Shown: positions 55,435-64,000, counted from the first letter of the stretch. The stretch: 64,000 nt of DNA from Teredinibacter franksiae (GCF_014218805.1 NZ_JACJUV010000001.1:992001-1056000); one strand, 5' to 3'. The notes: generated by a model not told the origin, from the sequence alone. Numbers and translations: made by a program.

Positions 55435-55821
55435 TCAATTTTTAGCACCATAATGTTTCAAAAGCTTAACCGCTGTAATATTTCCATTCTCTGTAGCAAC
55501 TTGTAGCGCAGACGAACCGCAGCATGATGCATTTGGAGAAGCACCTTCCTCTAATAGAGCTTCAAGCATCTCGGTACTTTCGTGACTTGCTGCATGTAAT
55601 ACTGGAAAGTTAGTAGGCATGCCACCGAAACACTTTATAGCTAGATCTCGAGTTACACCATTCGGATCTGCTCCTAACTCGAGTGCGAAATTGAATGCTA
55701 TTTTATCTTCGTGGTAGGTTGCTCGCTCCAATAAATAGGATATCTTGGCCTTTTCACACTCTTCCGCGAACGACTTAACTGACATTCCCAATAGTATTAA
55801 ACTAAAAAACAATAAGCGCAT
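55435..55821 (-). CDS. Cassette gene: exported ankyrin-repeat protein
   Basis: 128 residues with a signal peptide (MRLLFFSLILLGMSVKSFA-EE) and about three ankyrin repeats: FNFALELGADPNGV, FPVLHAASHESTEMLEALLEEGASPNA, SALQVATENGNITAVKLLKHYGA. It is predicted to mediate protein contacts in the periplasm. Short for the family but complete. Confidence 0.8.
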   Translation of the reverse strand: MRLLFFSLILLGMSVKSFAEECEKAKISYLLERATYHEDKIAFNFALELGADPNGVTRDLAIKCFGGMPTNFPVLHAASHESTEMLEALLEEGASPNASCCGSSALQVATENGNITAVKLLKHYGAKN

Positions 55822-55839
55822 ACTTATTTCACTGGTGAC

Positions 55840-55947
55840 ATTTAACGCTGAGCTAAATTGCAGTTTTGGAGGAGCCTTTTTGTGGTAGTGTTTTTTACCA
55901 CAAAAAGAAGCGACGGAAAAACTGTCAATTTGAGCGTTTTGTTAGCT
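55840..55947 (-). repeat. attC-24 (first cassette)
   Basis: ATTTAACGCTGAGC ... GTTAGCT; attC of the attI-proximal cassette. Confidence 0.85.
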
Positions 55948-56376
55948 TTACTTGGCACAAAAGCCCCACTTTTTACAAAGCGCCTCACTACTAACTCTAG
56001 GAAATGGAATGTACTTGCTGATTTTCCAACTTCCATTCTCTAACGACAGCTCTACTTTAACTGTTGAGTATTCGGATATTTGTTCTATTTGTACTGGCCA
56101 AGCGCGATCAATTTCGAAGTTTACTTCTACAACAGCGACATTGTCTTTAACAATCACCCTGCCAATTTCGAAGCCTTTAACTCCAATTACAGTATCCCAA
56201 CCGGGTTCTTCTTCGTAGGCTACGAGCAATCGATAACTTTGCGCCTCGACCGAATTTAAACGAGCGCCTTGAAAATCGTATTGGCAGTACTTTTCTACAA
56301 TATCTCTTGGCGTCTCTTGAGCATAAGTAGACACCGATAGAAATACTAATAAAAAGCCAATAACTTCAAATTTCAA
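55948..56376 (-). CDS. Cassette gene 1: exported hypothetical protein
   Basis: TTG at 56376 with AAGGA 7 bases upstream gives a signal peptide (LKFEVIGFLLVFLSVSTYA-QE); an alternative start at 56427 lies beyond attI and is rejected. The mature ~120 residues (DIVEKYCQYDFQGARL...VAVVEVNFEIDRAWPVQIEQI...WKISKYIPF) resemble an NTF2/DUF-type cystatin-like fold, but this is only an impression. As the first cassette it should be the best expressed. Confidence 0.65.
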   Translation of the reverse strand: MKFEVIGFLLVFLSVSTYAQETPRDIVEKYCQYDFQGARLNSVEAQSYRLLVAYEEEPGWDTVIGVKGFEIGRVIVKDNVAVVEVNFEIDRAWPVQIEQISEYSTVKVELSLENGSWKISKYIPFPRVSSEALCKKWGFCAK

Positions 56377-56393
56377 TACGTTTTCCTTCGTGA

Positions 56394-56460
56394 AGCTAAC
56401 ATTTGTATATCGCGCCCCAGGCGTCATATTTCGGGGCGCGCATATTTTTTATTTGGAAAC
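56394..56460 (-). other. attI region with hairpin
   Basis: The first cassette joins here at AGCTAAC (minus-strand GTTAGCT). The adjoining DNA carries an 8-bp perfect dyad CGCGCCCC / GGGGCGCG (56411-56418/56433-56440), followed on the plus strand by ATATTTTTTATTT, so it may also terminate transcription entering from the array. The right limit of attI is not defined. Confidence 0.65.
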
Positions 56461-56671
56461 CCGAAAACTACGCTGAAACCCCTGCCACGTCAAGCTTTCC
56501 GCCAAGTGGCGCCTAAATCCCAAAAGGACAAATGGTCCCAATGGCCTCATATCACCGAATTCCCTCAACCCACGTAACTCTTTGAATTTATTAAACAAAC
56601 AGGCTATTTTTACATCAAGCTCAGATATATGAGGAAATAAGTGAGTATTTTTTTACATGCCGCAAATAAAA

Positions 56672-56687
56672 CTGTATATTAATACAG
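56672..56687 (+). promoter_or_regulatory. LexA box upstream of intI
   Basis: CTGTATATTAATACAG is a perfect CTGT-N8-ACAG SOS box with AT-rich centre, 22 bases before the intI start. SOS control of integron integrases is established for several integrons. Confidence 0.85.
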
Positions 56688-56709
56688 TGAACACTTATGA
56701 AGGCCTGTT

Positions 56710-57693
56710 ATGGACGACATTCCCCGCAACCTACCTGATAAACCTACCCGCTTTATGGACCAGCTGCGTGTATTCATAAGAAGCAAACAGTTGGCCTATC
56801 AAACGGAAAAAACTTACTGTACCTGGGTCGTTGACTTTATCCGCTACCATAATATGAAGCACCCAATGTATTTGGGTGGTACCCATGTTGACGACTACCT
56901 AAGTCACCTGGCGGTAAAACGAGACTTTTCCGTCAACAGCCAGAAAACCGCATTAAATGCGCTTGTCTTTATGTTTAAGCAGTTTTTAAAAATTGATGTG
57001 GGTGTTTTATCCTTTACACCAAGTTCAAGGCCCAAAACGATTCCCACGGTTTTTAGTCACGAAGAAGCGAAATCGGTAATTGATCACTTACACGGCCGAT
57101 ACAAGCTAATGGCTTCTCTTATGTATGGATCCGGCCTAAGGCGATCTGAAGTGGCGAGGCTGAGAGTTCAAGATATAGACTTTAGCAACGATTGCATTGT
57201 CGTGCGTGAATCCAAAGGAATGAAGTGGCGACGAACGCTTTTACCCAAAGTACTTGTTAAAGACCTTGCGCACCAAATTGACTTTGCACTGGCTCTTCAC
57301 CAGAGAGACCTAGATGAAGGATTTGGTGAAGTCTATTTACCACATGCTTTACATAAAAAATACAAAGGTGCGCCCGTAAGCCCCATTTGGCAATATGTTT
57401 TTCCCGCCAGTCGACTCGCGCAAGACCCTCGTTCAGACAAAATTCGGCGTCATCACATTAATGAATCCACATTACAGAAAAAGGTTTCTATCGCTATTAG
57501 TAAAGCGCGCATACTCAAAAAATGCGGCTCACATACCTTTAGGCATAGCTTTGCAACAAACCTATTAAGAAACGGCGTTGATATTCGCAGCATACAGGAA
57601 ATGATGGGGCACAATGATTTGTCTACCACTCAAATTTATACGCATGTGGTTGGTATTCAAGAACGGGGAGTGGTAAGCCCCATGGATAGCTAA
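56710..57693 (+). CDS. intI: Integron integrase (tyrosine recombinase)
   Basis: The 327-residue protein has an N-terminal SAM-like core-binding domain (about 14-100) and a catalytic domain with R144 (GSGLRRSE), H275 and R278 (SHTFRHSF), H301 (GHNDLS) and nucleophile Y310 (TTQIYTHV). Between about 195 and 255 lies the extra region specific to IntI proteins ([19 protein letters not shown]...[20 protein letters not shown]), needed to bind folded attC. It recombines attI with single-stranded attC to insert cassettes. The gene points away from the array, as is usual. GAAGG stands 8 bases before the ATG, and a LexA box precedes it. Confidence 0.93.
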   Translation: MDDIPRNLPDKPTRFMDQLRVFIRSKQLAYQTEKTYCTWVVDFIRYHNMKHPMYLGGTHVDDYLSHLAVKRDFSVNSQKTALNALVFMFKQFLKIDVGVLSFTPSSRPKTIPTVFSHEEAKSVIDHLHGRYKLMASLMYGSGLRRSEVARLRVQDIDFSNDCIVVRESKGMKWRRTLLPKVLVKDLAHQIDFALALHQRDLDEGFGEVYLPHALHKKYKGAPVSPIWQYVFPASRLAQDPRSDKIRRHHINESTLQKKVSIAISKARILKKCGSHTFRHSFATNLLRNGVDIRSIQEMMGHNDLSTTQIYTHVVGIQERGVVSPMDS

Positions 57694-58028
57694 CTTACTT
57701 ACTCAAAGCGGTAACCAAGAAAATGCTACAACAATTGGGCGCTGAATCCCGTATTGTGAAGATCGGTATTAGGATTTTCGCTGGGGGAATGTCGTTAGAA
57801 CCGCAATTTATTATTCGAAAAATCAATAATGCCTGTGTGTTTAATAGTGGTATGTACAACCCCAAACATATATACCCACATCTAGATATTAGCCCTACCT
57901 TTCAGCCCTAGTACCCGCCCCCCCCAAACACCAGCAGAAAACACCTCGCTGTTCCCGGTCAAAAAAAAGCGGCCCGTAGGCCGCTAATGGGTGCAAAAAA
58001 CCCTATGTTACTGCTGACCTATTAAGTA
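57694..58028. other. Intergenic region between intI and the nitrate reductase operon
   Basis: About 335 bases. A 62-codon plus-strand frame at 57723 has no supporting features. The terminator at 57961 is the only clear element. Confidence 0.5.
57961..57985 (-). terminator. Terminator of the nitrate assimilation operon
   Basis: Minus strand: AGCGGCC-TACG-GGCCGCT followed by T7, 44 bases past the last stop codon of the operon. Confidence 0.9.
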
Positions 58029-59876
58029 CTAGTGTTTCCATGTTGCCACACCCACCGCAGGGTTGGCCGCTAGGCCAATCTCTCTGGCGTGCTCTTCGAA
58101 GGCTTTGTTCTTCCAAAAGAAGGCGCCAGGCATGGTGGTAGGCACCACCAGCACGTAAAAAATTGCGCGGCCAATCAAGGCAGAGCCCAGCACACTGACT
58201 GTAACAAGGCCCCAAAGTGTTAGCCCCAGCCAGCCGTTTATAGCGGCAGCGCCGAGCGCAAGCACCGCGACTATATTAATAGCAATTAACACATTGCGTA
58301 GTAAGTAACTTTTACCAAAGGTAGTGGACTGTACGTAGTGCGATACCGCGCCTTCGTTTTCAGCTTTGTTTAAATCTTTTGCGTGCCGCTTAAGGCCAAC
58401 ACCCTCAACTGCTAGCCCAGCCACAATAACAACCGCAAGGCTCGATAAGAGTGCAGTGTAATCGTCGCCTATAATCGCGAGGTAAGGTACGTTCAAAACA
58501 CCGTACACCAACCCTCCTAACGCTAACGCGGTGCCGCCAAAGGTGCTGGCGGTTTGTCGATGGTTCCAAAAAGGACGTGCCGGAATACGGTAACAGCGGT
58601 ACATGTAATAAAGGCCCACGAGACTACCCAAGAATGCCAACGCACCGGTTACCGTCGCAGGTACAGCGGTGTAGGCTGCCAGCGAATCGCCGAATAGACC
58701 TTGAAAAATAGCATTGTTAGGCAGCATGGTAAGTAAATGTAAACCGGCAAAGGCCATATACACGGCAACACCCGCTCCCTCGCGCGACACCGGCGAATGG
58801 CGCAGATTGTTAAAGCCTCGATAAAATCGAAAGGGTTTGCCCAAGTGTGTGGTAGACAAAAATAAACCCAAGCCCGCCAAACCAAACGCAATGGCAACCA
58901 TGGGCACATACATAACGGAATTCATCGCAGCGCTTAAGGCTGGTACGCCAAGTAAGCCGCCCAAAAAGGCAATGGCAAACAAACCAATAGAGGCCTGAGT
59001 AACCAAGGTAAACAACACCAATGGGTTTTCGCGCGAAGAAAGCCGTTTAAGGTTCCACTGCTTGGTTACCCCTTCTTTCTGGTCTACAACCGGTTTGTAT
59101 TTACCGTCTTTATTGTTTTTGTGGTATTTCACTGGCATGGAGTCTGTACGGGTAACTTCACGCGGCATGTCTTTAATTTGCTGGAAGCGAATATTCGGTT
59201 TGGTAATAGATGGGTCTGGGAAGCCGGGAATTTGGGTTTCGATTTGGTCGCGGTTTTGCGGTGTATTTTCCACTACCCCAAAATTCAGCGCGTTACCTAA
59301 ACACGCCGAAACACATGCGGGCTTTAAACCCACTTCTAACCGGTCTACGCACATGTTGCACTTTTCAACCTGGCCGTTAACTGGGTCTAGTTGTGGTGCG
59401 TTGTACGGACATACCCAGGTGCAATAACCACAGCCAAAGCAAATATCGGGGTCTTGTATTACCGCTCCGTACTCTGGGTGCTTGGTGTAAGCGCGCGTTG
59501 GGCATCCTTTTAAACAAACGGGGTCGTCGCAGTGGTTACAGGCCATGGAAATATTCATGCGAGTGAAATTGGGGAATGTTCCCCCCTCCACATAGCCTAC
59601 CGAGCGATAACTAAGGTGCGGTGGCAAATCATTTTTCTCACTACAGGCGGCCTCGCAAGCGTGACAACCAATACAGTTGTCGGCGGTGAAGTGAAAAGCG
59701 TGTTGTTTGGTACGGTTGGGGTTTGGGCCTATACCATCGTCACCGTTAATGCGCAGGCTTATGCCGTTATCGTCTACCGGTGTTAATTTAATTTCTTTAC
59801 CGTAACGATTTTGCTCTTCGGTTTTGGGGTCGAAGAGCTTTGCGTATTTGGGTTCGTCTTCTCTTACGTTGAGCAC
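58029..59876 (-). CDS. Fused DmsB/DmsC-like iron-sulfur and membrane anchor subunit
   Basis: A GTG start at 59876 with AAGGA upstream. The first ~230 residues are a four-cluster ferredoxin subunit (CIGCHACEAAC, CNHCDDPVCLKGCP, CFGCGYCTWVCP, CNMCVDRL...CVSACLGNAL), as in DmsB. From about 290 onward come eight hydrophobic segments of a DmsC-like quinol-oxidising anchor (LGKPFRFYRGFNNLRHSPVSREG is typical). In DMSO reductase these are two proteins; here they are one. It follows the NasA-type nitrate reductase gene in an assimilatory operon, so it probably passes electrons from quinol to that enzyme. No Tat signal is present, so the iron-sulfur part faces the cytoplasm. Confidence 0.83.
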   Translation of the reverse strand: MLNVREDEPKYAKLFDPKTEEQNRYGKEIKLTPVDDNGISLRINGDDGIGPNPNRTKQHAFHFTADNCIGCHACEAACSEKNDLPPHLSYRSVGYVEGGTFPNFTRMNISMACNHCDDPVCLKGCPTRAYTKHPEYGAVIQDPDICFGCGYCTWVCPYNAPQLDPVNGQVEKCNMCVDRLEVGLKPACVSACLGNALNFGVVENTPQNRDQIETQIPGFPDPSITKPNIRFQQIKDMPREVTRTDSMPVKYHKNNKDGKYKPVVDQKEGVTKQWNLKRLSSRENPLVLFTLVTQASIGLFAIAFLGGLLGVPALSAAMNSVMYVPMVAIAFGLAGLGLFLSTTHLGKPFRFYRGFNNLRHSPVSREGAGVAVYMAFAGLHLLTMLPNNAIFQGLFGDSLAAYTAVPATVTGALAFLGSLVGLYYMYRCYRIPARPFWNHRQTASTFGGTALALGGLVYGVLNVPYLAIIGDDYTALLSSLAVVIVAGLAVEGVGLKRHAKDLNKAENEGAVSHYVQSTTFGKSYLLRNVLIAINIVAVLALGAAAINGWLGLTLWGLVTVSVLGSALIGRAIFYVLVVPTTMPGAFFWKNKAFEEHAREIGLAANPAVGVATWKH

Positions 59877-59910
59877 GTTTAGTCCTTGGTAAATTACAGT
59901 CTATTTTTTG

Positions 59911-59979
59911 TTCCCACCTACGCGGGAATGACAATAATGCTTAGTACTTGCTTTTCTTCGCCATGCCCACGCATGTGGG
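59911..59979. repeat. Two REP-like palindromes between nitrate reductase and its electron-donor gene
   Basis: TTCCCACCTACGCGGGAATG (59911-59930) and GCCCACGCATGTGGGT (59965-59980). The first resembles the widespread short palindromes of gammaproteobacterial intergenic regions. Confidence 0.5.
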
Positions 59980-60000
59980 TATTCATTCGAGATAGATTTT

Positions 60001-62184
60001 TTAAAACGCGCGCATGTCTACATTCATGCGTGCGGCTTCCTTTTGATCTATATGTTCTATACGCACGGACGACTGTTTAAACGCTGGTTGACGTGAATGT
60101 GGGTCTAACAGGCCAAGCGATAATCGGTTAACACAGTCGTGATAATGCATGGGAATAAAAACCATATCCCGTGCAACACGCTGGGTGGTTTGCACCAGCA
60201 CTACGGCATCGCCTCGGCGCGAAACCAAACGCACGTAGCTCATATGTTTTATGCCTAACTCGGTTGCGGCGTCTGGGTTCATTTCCATATAGGGTGTTGG
60301 GCTAAACTTATTACAATTACCTACCTTGCCGGTTTTGGTTCGGGTATGAAAATGCTCCACCACACGGCCACTGTTTAACCAAAATGGAAAGTCTTCACAG
60401 GGGCGTTCGTTGTTTTCGATGTAGGGCATATCCATTAGTTTGGCTTTGCCGTCGGCGTGCTGAAAAACACCTTCGGTATACAAGCGTGGCGAACCCTCAT
60501 CTTGGCCTTCACGGAAGGGCCACTGAATACCGCGCTTTTGCTCTATAAGGTCGTAACTCATACCCGATATATCGAGCATGCGGTTTTCGCCCTTAGAGAG
60601 CTGCTTCATTTCTTCAAAGGCTTGCTCGGTATCTTCCGGAAAGCTCATTTTCAGCCCTTGCTCCCAGCGCTTGGCCAGTTGGGTAAAAATCCAGAAGTCG
60701 GATTTTGAATCACCTATAGGCTTTACCACCGGGCGCGTGAGGTTTACTCGGCGCTCGGTGTTAGTGAAGCAGCCTTGCTTTTCTGCCCAGAGCGCTCCCG
60801 GTAAATACACGTTGGCGTACTGGGTGGTTTCTACGTCTTGGTAGCAGTCTTGTACTACACAAAACTCCAGCTTTTCGAATGTTTTTCGAATACGTGCAGA
60901 GTTAGGCATGGATGTCATGGGGTTTGTCGCTACCAGCCATAACGCTTTAATTTGCCCTGTTTCAATGGCGGGAAAAATATCGGTTTCGGTTAGCCCACGT
61001 TTCGGCGGGAAGAATTCCGGGTCTACTCCCCAGAAACTGGCCACTTCTTCTCGATGCTCTGGCTTTTCCAATAATCGATAACCGGGTAAACCTGAAGTGG
61101 ATGACCACTCGCGGGTACCCATTGCGTTATTCTGGCCAGTAATGGATAAACTGGTACCACCGGGTTTACCGATATTACCGGTAATTAAATTCAGGTTATT
61201 AATGGCGCAAACACCGTCGGAACCATGGGTACTTTGGTTAATACCCATTGTCCAAATGGACATGGCCGCATTGGCATTAGCGTATAGGCGCGCTACGTTG
61301 CGAATGGTATCTTCATCTATACCGCATATTTTGGCCGCCGAAACGGGGTCGTAGTCTTCAATCGTAGCGGCGAATTTTTCATAGTTACTACAACTGCGTG
61401 CGATGTAGTCCATATCCGCTAGGCCTTCCTTTAAGATAACGTGAGCAAGGCTATTCAGTAGTACAAGGTCGGTTCCCGGTGTAATGGGCAGGTGCATATC
61501 CGCAAACTGTGCGAACATGGTTACCCGAGGGTCTACAACAATCAGTGGAAATTTACGTTTTTCCAGCGCTTCTTTTAAGCGCCAATATATTATGGGGTGC
61601 TGTTCTGGCAGGTTAGAACCAAAGGCAATTAAACATTCGGTATGCTCAAAATCGCCATAGCAACCGGGTGGGCCGTCGGAGCCAAAAGAACGCTTGTAAC
61701 CCGAAACCGCCGAGGCCATACACAGGGTGGTATTACCGTCGTAGTTGTTGGTGCCAATAACACCGCGCACTAGCTTACCCAAGGTGTAGAACTCCTCGGT
61801 CATTATTTGACCGGTGGATACAATCGCTACGGAATCGCGGCCGTATTTTTCTTGTATACGTTTAAATTCTGCTGCGGTTTTGTCTAGTGCGGTATCCCAG
61901 TTCGTATCTTGCCAATTATCGAAACGTTTTTCGCGTACTTTTGGCGTAGTACCACGGCCAACTGAATCGAATATTTGCGCTTCGGTTAAGCCTTTTATAC
62001 ACAACTTACCACGGTTAACATCGGCACCACCCACGCCGCGAGTCGTAACCGGTACACCCTCTTCGTTCATGCCAATTTCAATAGAGCAACCCGTAGAACA
62101 GTATCCACAGGTAGAGTATTTCCAATCGACCACACCTTTATCACGAATGATGATCGGGTTTTTATTTTTTCGACCAAATAACAT
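60001..62184 (-). CDS. nasA: Assimilatory nitrate reductase, molybdopterin catalytic subunit
   Basis: The 727-residue cytoplasmic enzyme (no Tat signal) starts with a [4Fe-4S] site (STCGYCSTGCSIEIG...GKLCIKG) and carries the molybdenum-ligand region TTLCMASAVSGYKRSFGSDGPPGCYGDFE, as in NasA and NapA. GQNNAMGTREW and the C-terminal molydopterin-dinucleotide domain (FWLNSGRVVEHFHTRTKTG...YMEMNPDAA) are intact. It reduces nitrate to nitrite. The extra C-terminal [2Fe-2S] domain of the Klebsiella NasA type is absent, as in cyanobacterial NarB. It is the third gene after nirB and nirD; electron supply is probably the DmsBC-like fusion encoded 124 bases downstream. Confidence 0.9.
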   Translation of the reverse strand: MLFGRKNKNPIIIRDKGVVDWKYSTCGYCSTGCSIEIGMNEEGVPVTTRGVGGADVNRGKLCIKGLTEAQIFDSVGRGTTPKVREKRFDNWQDTNWDTALDKTAAEFKRIQEKYGRDSVAIVSTGQIMTEEFYTLGKLVRGVIGTNNYDGNTTLCMASAVSGYKRSFGSDGPPGCYGDFEHTECLIAFGSNLPEQHPIIYWRLKEALEKRKFPLIVVDPRVTMFAQFADMHLPITPGTDLVLLNSLAHVILKEGLADMDYIARSCSNYEKFAATIEDYDPVSAAKICGIDEDTIRNVARLYANANAAMSIWTMGINQSTHGSDGVCAINNLNLITGNIGKPGGTSLSITGQNNAMGTREWSSTSGLPGYRLLEKPEHREEVASFWGVDPEFFPPKRGLTETDIFPAIETGQIKALWLVATNPMTSMPNSARIRKTFEKLEFCVVQDCYQDVETTQYANVYLPGALWAEKQGCFTNTERRVNLTRPVVKPIGDSKSDFWIFTQLAKRWEQGLKMSFPEDTEQAFEEMKQLSKGENRMLDISGMSYDLIEQKRGIQWPFREGQDEGSPRLYTEGVFQHADGKAKLMDMPYIENNERPCEDFPFWLNSGRVVEHFHTRTKTGKVGNCNKFSPTPYMEMNPDAATELGIKHMSYVRLVSRRGDAVVLVQTTQRVARDMVFIPMHYHDCVNRLSLGLLDPHSRQPAFKQSSVRIEHIDQKEAARMNVDMRAF

Positions 62185-62379
62185 GGTTTGTCTCGTTTAG
62201 TTAACTATCGCCAATAGGGGGAACATTCACTTTTCGGACCGTATTAATCAAACCTACAAGGCTAAGCGTTTATGGACATTTCAAAGAACTAGCTTGTTGT
62301 TTATGTACAGCGCTAACCTAACCCCAAAGCTTGCTTCACGTACTGTAAGATTTCGCTCCAAGTGCAGAAAAAATGGTAA

Positions 62380-62715
62380 TTACAAGGCTTCTGCTAATTG
62401 AATTTGGCCGCCGTGCTCGCGCACCGGAAATGTTTTTATGCTGACCTCTTCATCTTCCAAACAGGCACCTGTTTGCAGATTAAAATGCTGTTTATATAAT
62501 GGCGAGGCAACAACAATTTGCTGCTTTAGATCACCCACGATACCGCGTGCTAATACGGCCGTTTTCGTGAAGGGGTCTATTGCGTCTATTGCATAAAGTG
62601 TTTCTTTCACTTTAAAAATAGCGACCTGCTGTTCGCCAAGCAGTGCGCGAACACCCAGCAATGGTGAGAGATCAGCTGCATCACATACGGACACCCAGTT
62701 TAATTCATTACTCAT
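62380..62715 (-). CDS. nirD: Nitrite reductase small subunit
   Basis: The 111-residue protein is a Rieske-fold NirD: WVSVCDAADLSPLLGVRALLGEQQVAIFKV at the start and CLEDEEVSIKTFPVREHGGQIQL at the end. As in other NirD proteins the Rieske Cys/His cluster ligands are missing (VASPLYKQHFNLQTG replaces the second box). It accompanies NirB in cytoplasmic NADH-dependent reduction of nitrite to ammonium. It lies 15 bases after nirB. The 195-base gap to nasA is longer than expected within an operon, but no terminator was seen there. Confidence 0.88.
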   Translation of the reverse strand: MSNELNWVSVCDAADLSPLLGVRALLGEQQVAIFKVKETLYAIDAIDPFTKTAVLARGIVGDLKQQIVVASPLYKQHFNLQTGACLEDEEVSIKTFPVREHGGQIQLAEAL

Positions 62716-62730
62716 GTTTCTCTCTCCTGG

Positions 62731-64000
62731 TTACGCTGGCACAGCTTCAGACTCAACAAATTTAACAACTTCTTCTTCCGTAGCGGGTCGAATCTGTTCG
62801 CGCTCTTCCACAAATACCACGGTGTTGTCTTTGGCATCGCTGTTTACAAAGGTGCGGAAACGCTTAAGTTTTTCCGGGCTTTCTATGGTGGTTTTCCATT
62901 CGCACTGGTAGGTATCTACAACAAGGTCCATATCACTTTCCAGCTCGGTACAAATATTAAGCTTATCGTCTACAACAACAGATCTAAGGTACTCCAAACC
63001 GCCTTCTAGGTTGTCCATCCATGTGGCAGTACGCTGCAGCCGGTCCGCTGTGCGTACGTAGAACATCAATACACGGTCGATAGTTTTAACCAGCGTTTCG
63101 TCATCCAAGCCGGTAAGGAATAAATCCGCGTGGCGAGGCTTCATACCGCCGTTTCCACAAACGTAAAGGCTCCAACCGGTTTCGGTGGCAATAACGCCTA
63201 TATCTTTACTCTGTGCTTCTGCACATTCGCGGGTACAACCGGATACGGCGAATTTAATTTTATGGGGTGCCCGTAAGCCCTTGTAGCGGTTTTCCAGCTT
63301 AATCGCCATTCCAGCACTATCGAGCACGCCGTAACGACACCAAGTGCTACCCACACAGGATTTAACCGTACGCAGTGATTTGCCGTAGGCATGGCCCGTT
63401 TCAAAACCCGCATCGACTAGTTCTTTCCAAATAAGGGGTAGTTCATGCTGTTGAGCACCAAATAAATCGATACGCTGCCCCCCGGTAATTTTGGTGTAGA
63501 GACTGTAGGTTTTAGCCACAGCGCCAATGGCAATAAGTTTGTCTGGGGTAATTTCACCGCCTGGAATACGCGGCACAATGGAGTAGGTTCCATTTTTTTG
63601 CATGTTGGCCATAAAGTAGTCGTTGGTGTCTTGCAGTGGCGCAACACCATCTTTAAGCACATAGTCGTTCCAGCAGGAAGCGAGAATGGAACCAACGGTT
63701 GGCTTACAAATATCACAACCCAAACCTTTGCCGTGCTTCTCTACCATTTCGTCGAAGGTTTTAATTTTTCCTACGCGTATGATGTGATACAGCTCTTGAC
63801 GCGTATGCCCGAAGTGCTCGCAGAGATCGGTATTAACTTCTACACCCAGCTTAGTGAGTTCGCTGTTAAGAAGCTGGGTGGTCAAGGCAACACAGCCACC
63901 GCAACCGGTTCCCGCTTTGGTTGACGATTTAACTTCGCCAATGGTGGTAGCACCCGCCTGAACAGCGCAGCAAATATCACCCTTTGACACATCGTGACAA
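62731..64000 (-). CDS. nirB: Nitrite reductase large subunit, C-terminal part
   Basis: The frame is open to the window edge; upstream residues read CHDVSKGD, so the gene begins outside. The visible ~423 residues include the BFD-like [2Fe-2S] domains (GDICCAVQAGATTIGEVKSSTKAGTGCGGC; GKGLGCDICKPTVGSILAS) and the siroheme/[4Fe-4S] domain with its four ligands (SCVGSTWCRYG and VSGCTRECAEAQ). The enzyme reduces nitrite to ammonium with NADH in the cytoplasm. It heads the visible part of the nirB-nirD-nasA-dmsBC-like operon. Confidence 0.92.
   Translation of the reverse strand, partial: CHDVSKGDICCAVQAGATTIGEVKSSTKAGTGCGGCVALTTQLLNSELTKLGVEVNTDLCEHFGHTRQELYHIIRVGKIKTFDEMVEKHGKGLGCDICKPTVGSILASCWNDYVLKDGVAPLQDTNDYFMANMQKNGTYSIVPRIPGGEITPDKLIAIGAVAKTYSLYTKITGGQRIDLFGAQQHELPLIWKELVDAGFETGHAYGKSLRTVKSCVGSTWCRYGVLDSAGMAIKLENRYKGLRAPHKIKFAVSGCTRECAEAQSKDIGVIATETGWSLYVCGNGGMKPRHADLFLTGLDDETLVKTIDRVLMFYVRTADRLQRTATWMDNLEGGLEYLRSVVVDDKLNICTELESDMDLVVDTYQCEWKTTIESPEKLKRFRTFVNSDAKDNTVVFVEEREQIRPATEEEVVKFVESEAVPA

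Larger units (their letters stand above)
38605..56400 (-). other. Chromosomal integron cassette array (24 recognised cassettes)
   Basis: Between intI/attI (right) and the toxin-antitoxin genes (left), 24 attC-like sites follow one another at 0.1-1 kb spacing; the three largest gaps are occupied by group II introns. Each attC begins on the plus strand with a YYYAAC-type core followed by GC and ends with GTTRNNY, with a long imperfect palindrome between. Coding frames between them lie on the minus strand, starting next to one core and ending at the next attC, as in integron cassettes moving away from attI. Confidence 0.92.

Noticed and set aside
38605..56400. CRISPR array or prophage as explanation of the repeats
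   Set aside because: Repeats are long palindromic attC sites with variable stems separated by genes; no cas or phage genes occur.
57723..57911. 62-codon frame after intI
   Set aside because: No ribosome binding site, no family and no neighbour logic; probably chance.

Overview
The window reads as chromosomal DNA of a marine, polysaccharide-degrading gammaproteobacterium. Two large secreted pectate lyases with carbohydrate-binding modules joined by poly-Ser and Thr-Pro linkers are a style typical of Cellvibrionaceae (Saccharophagus/Teredinibacter-like). This placement is inference; no rRNA or marker gene is present.

Layout: (1) 1-812, the C-terminal part of RNase II. (2) 813-5949, a nitrate ABC importer operon (nrtA, nrtB and a fused two-ATPase gene) behind a sigma-54 promoter with two NtrC-like sites. 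(3) 6008-13945, an extracellular electron transfer island: mtrC-mtrA-mtrB-like genes on the minus strand, and divergently a CymA/NapC-like tetraheme quinol dehydrogenase between two paralogous diheme cytochromes. (4) 14181-25869, accessory genes: a Kazal-like lipoprotein, a dead TonB receptor, an M15 peptidase abutting a lipoprotein, a pectate lyase, MarC, a TolB-like propeller protein and a complete IS1380-family element with TTAA target duplication. (5) 26.2-28.2 kb, a graveyard of transposase and group II intron fragments. (6) 28.9-38.6 kb, a second pectate lyase, a TIM-barrel protein, a dead Y1 transposase, a beta-propeller gene with a premature stop, an esterase and a YefM/YoeB toxin-antitoxin pair. 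(7) 38.6-57.7 kb, a chromosomal integron. intI is on the plus strand at 56710 behind a LexA box; attI lies next to it, and an array of 24 recognisable cassettes reads leftward on the minus strand, each ending in an attC site. One ~270-bp cassette type occurs seven times. Three group II introns sit in the array, two of them identical in encoded protein and in exactly the same position of an attC core. (8) 58.0-64.0 kb, a nitrate assimilation operon on the minus strand: nirB (partial), nirD, nasA-type nitrate reductase and a fused DmsB/DmsC-like quinol-linked electron donor.

Nitrate imported by NrtABC would be reduced in the cytoplasm by the NasA-type enzyme, apparently fed from the quinol pool by the DmsBC-like fusion, then to ammonium by NirBD. 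The Mtr island would carry quinol electrons through the periplasm and across the outer membrane to an extracellular acceptor. The integron region is the most unusual part: homogeneous attC families, start and stop codons buried in attC core sites, repeated near-ORF-less cassettes with a possible 46-residue hydrophobic peptide, and introns that parasitise attC.
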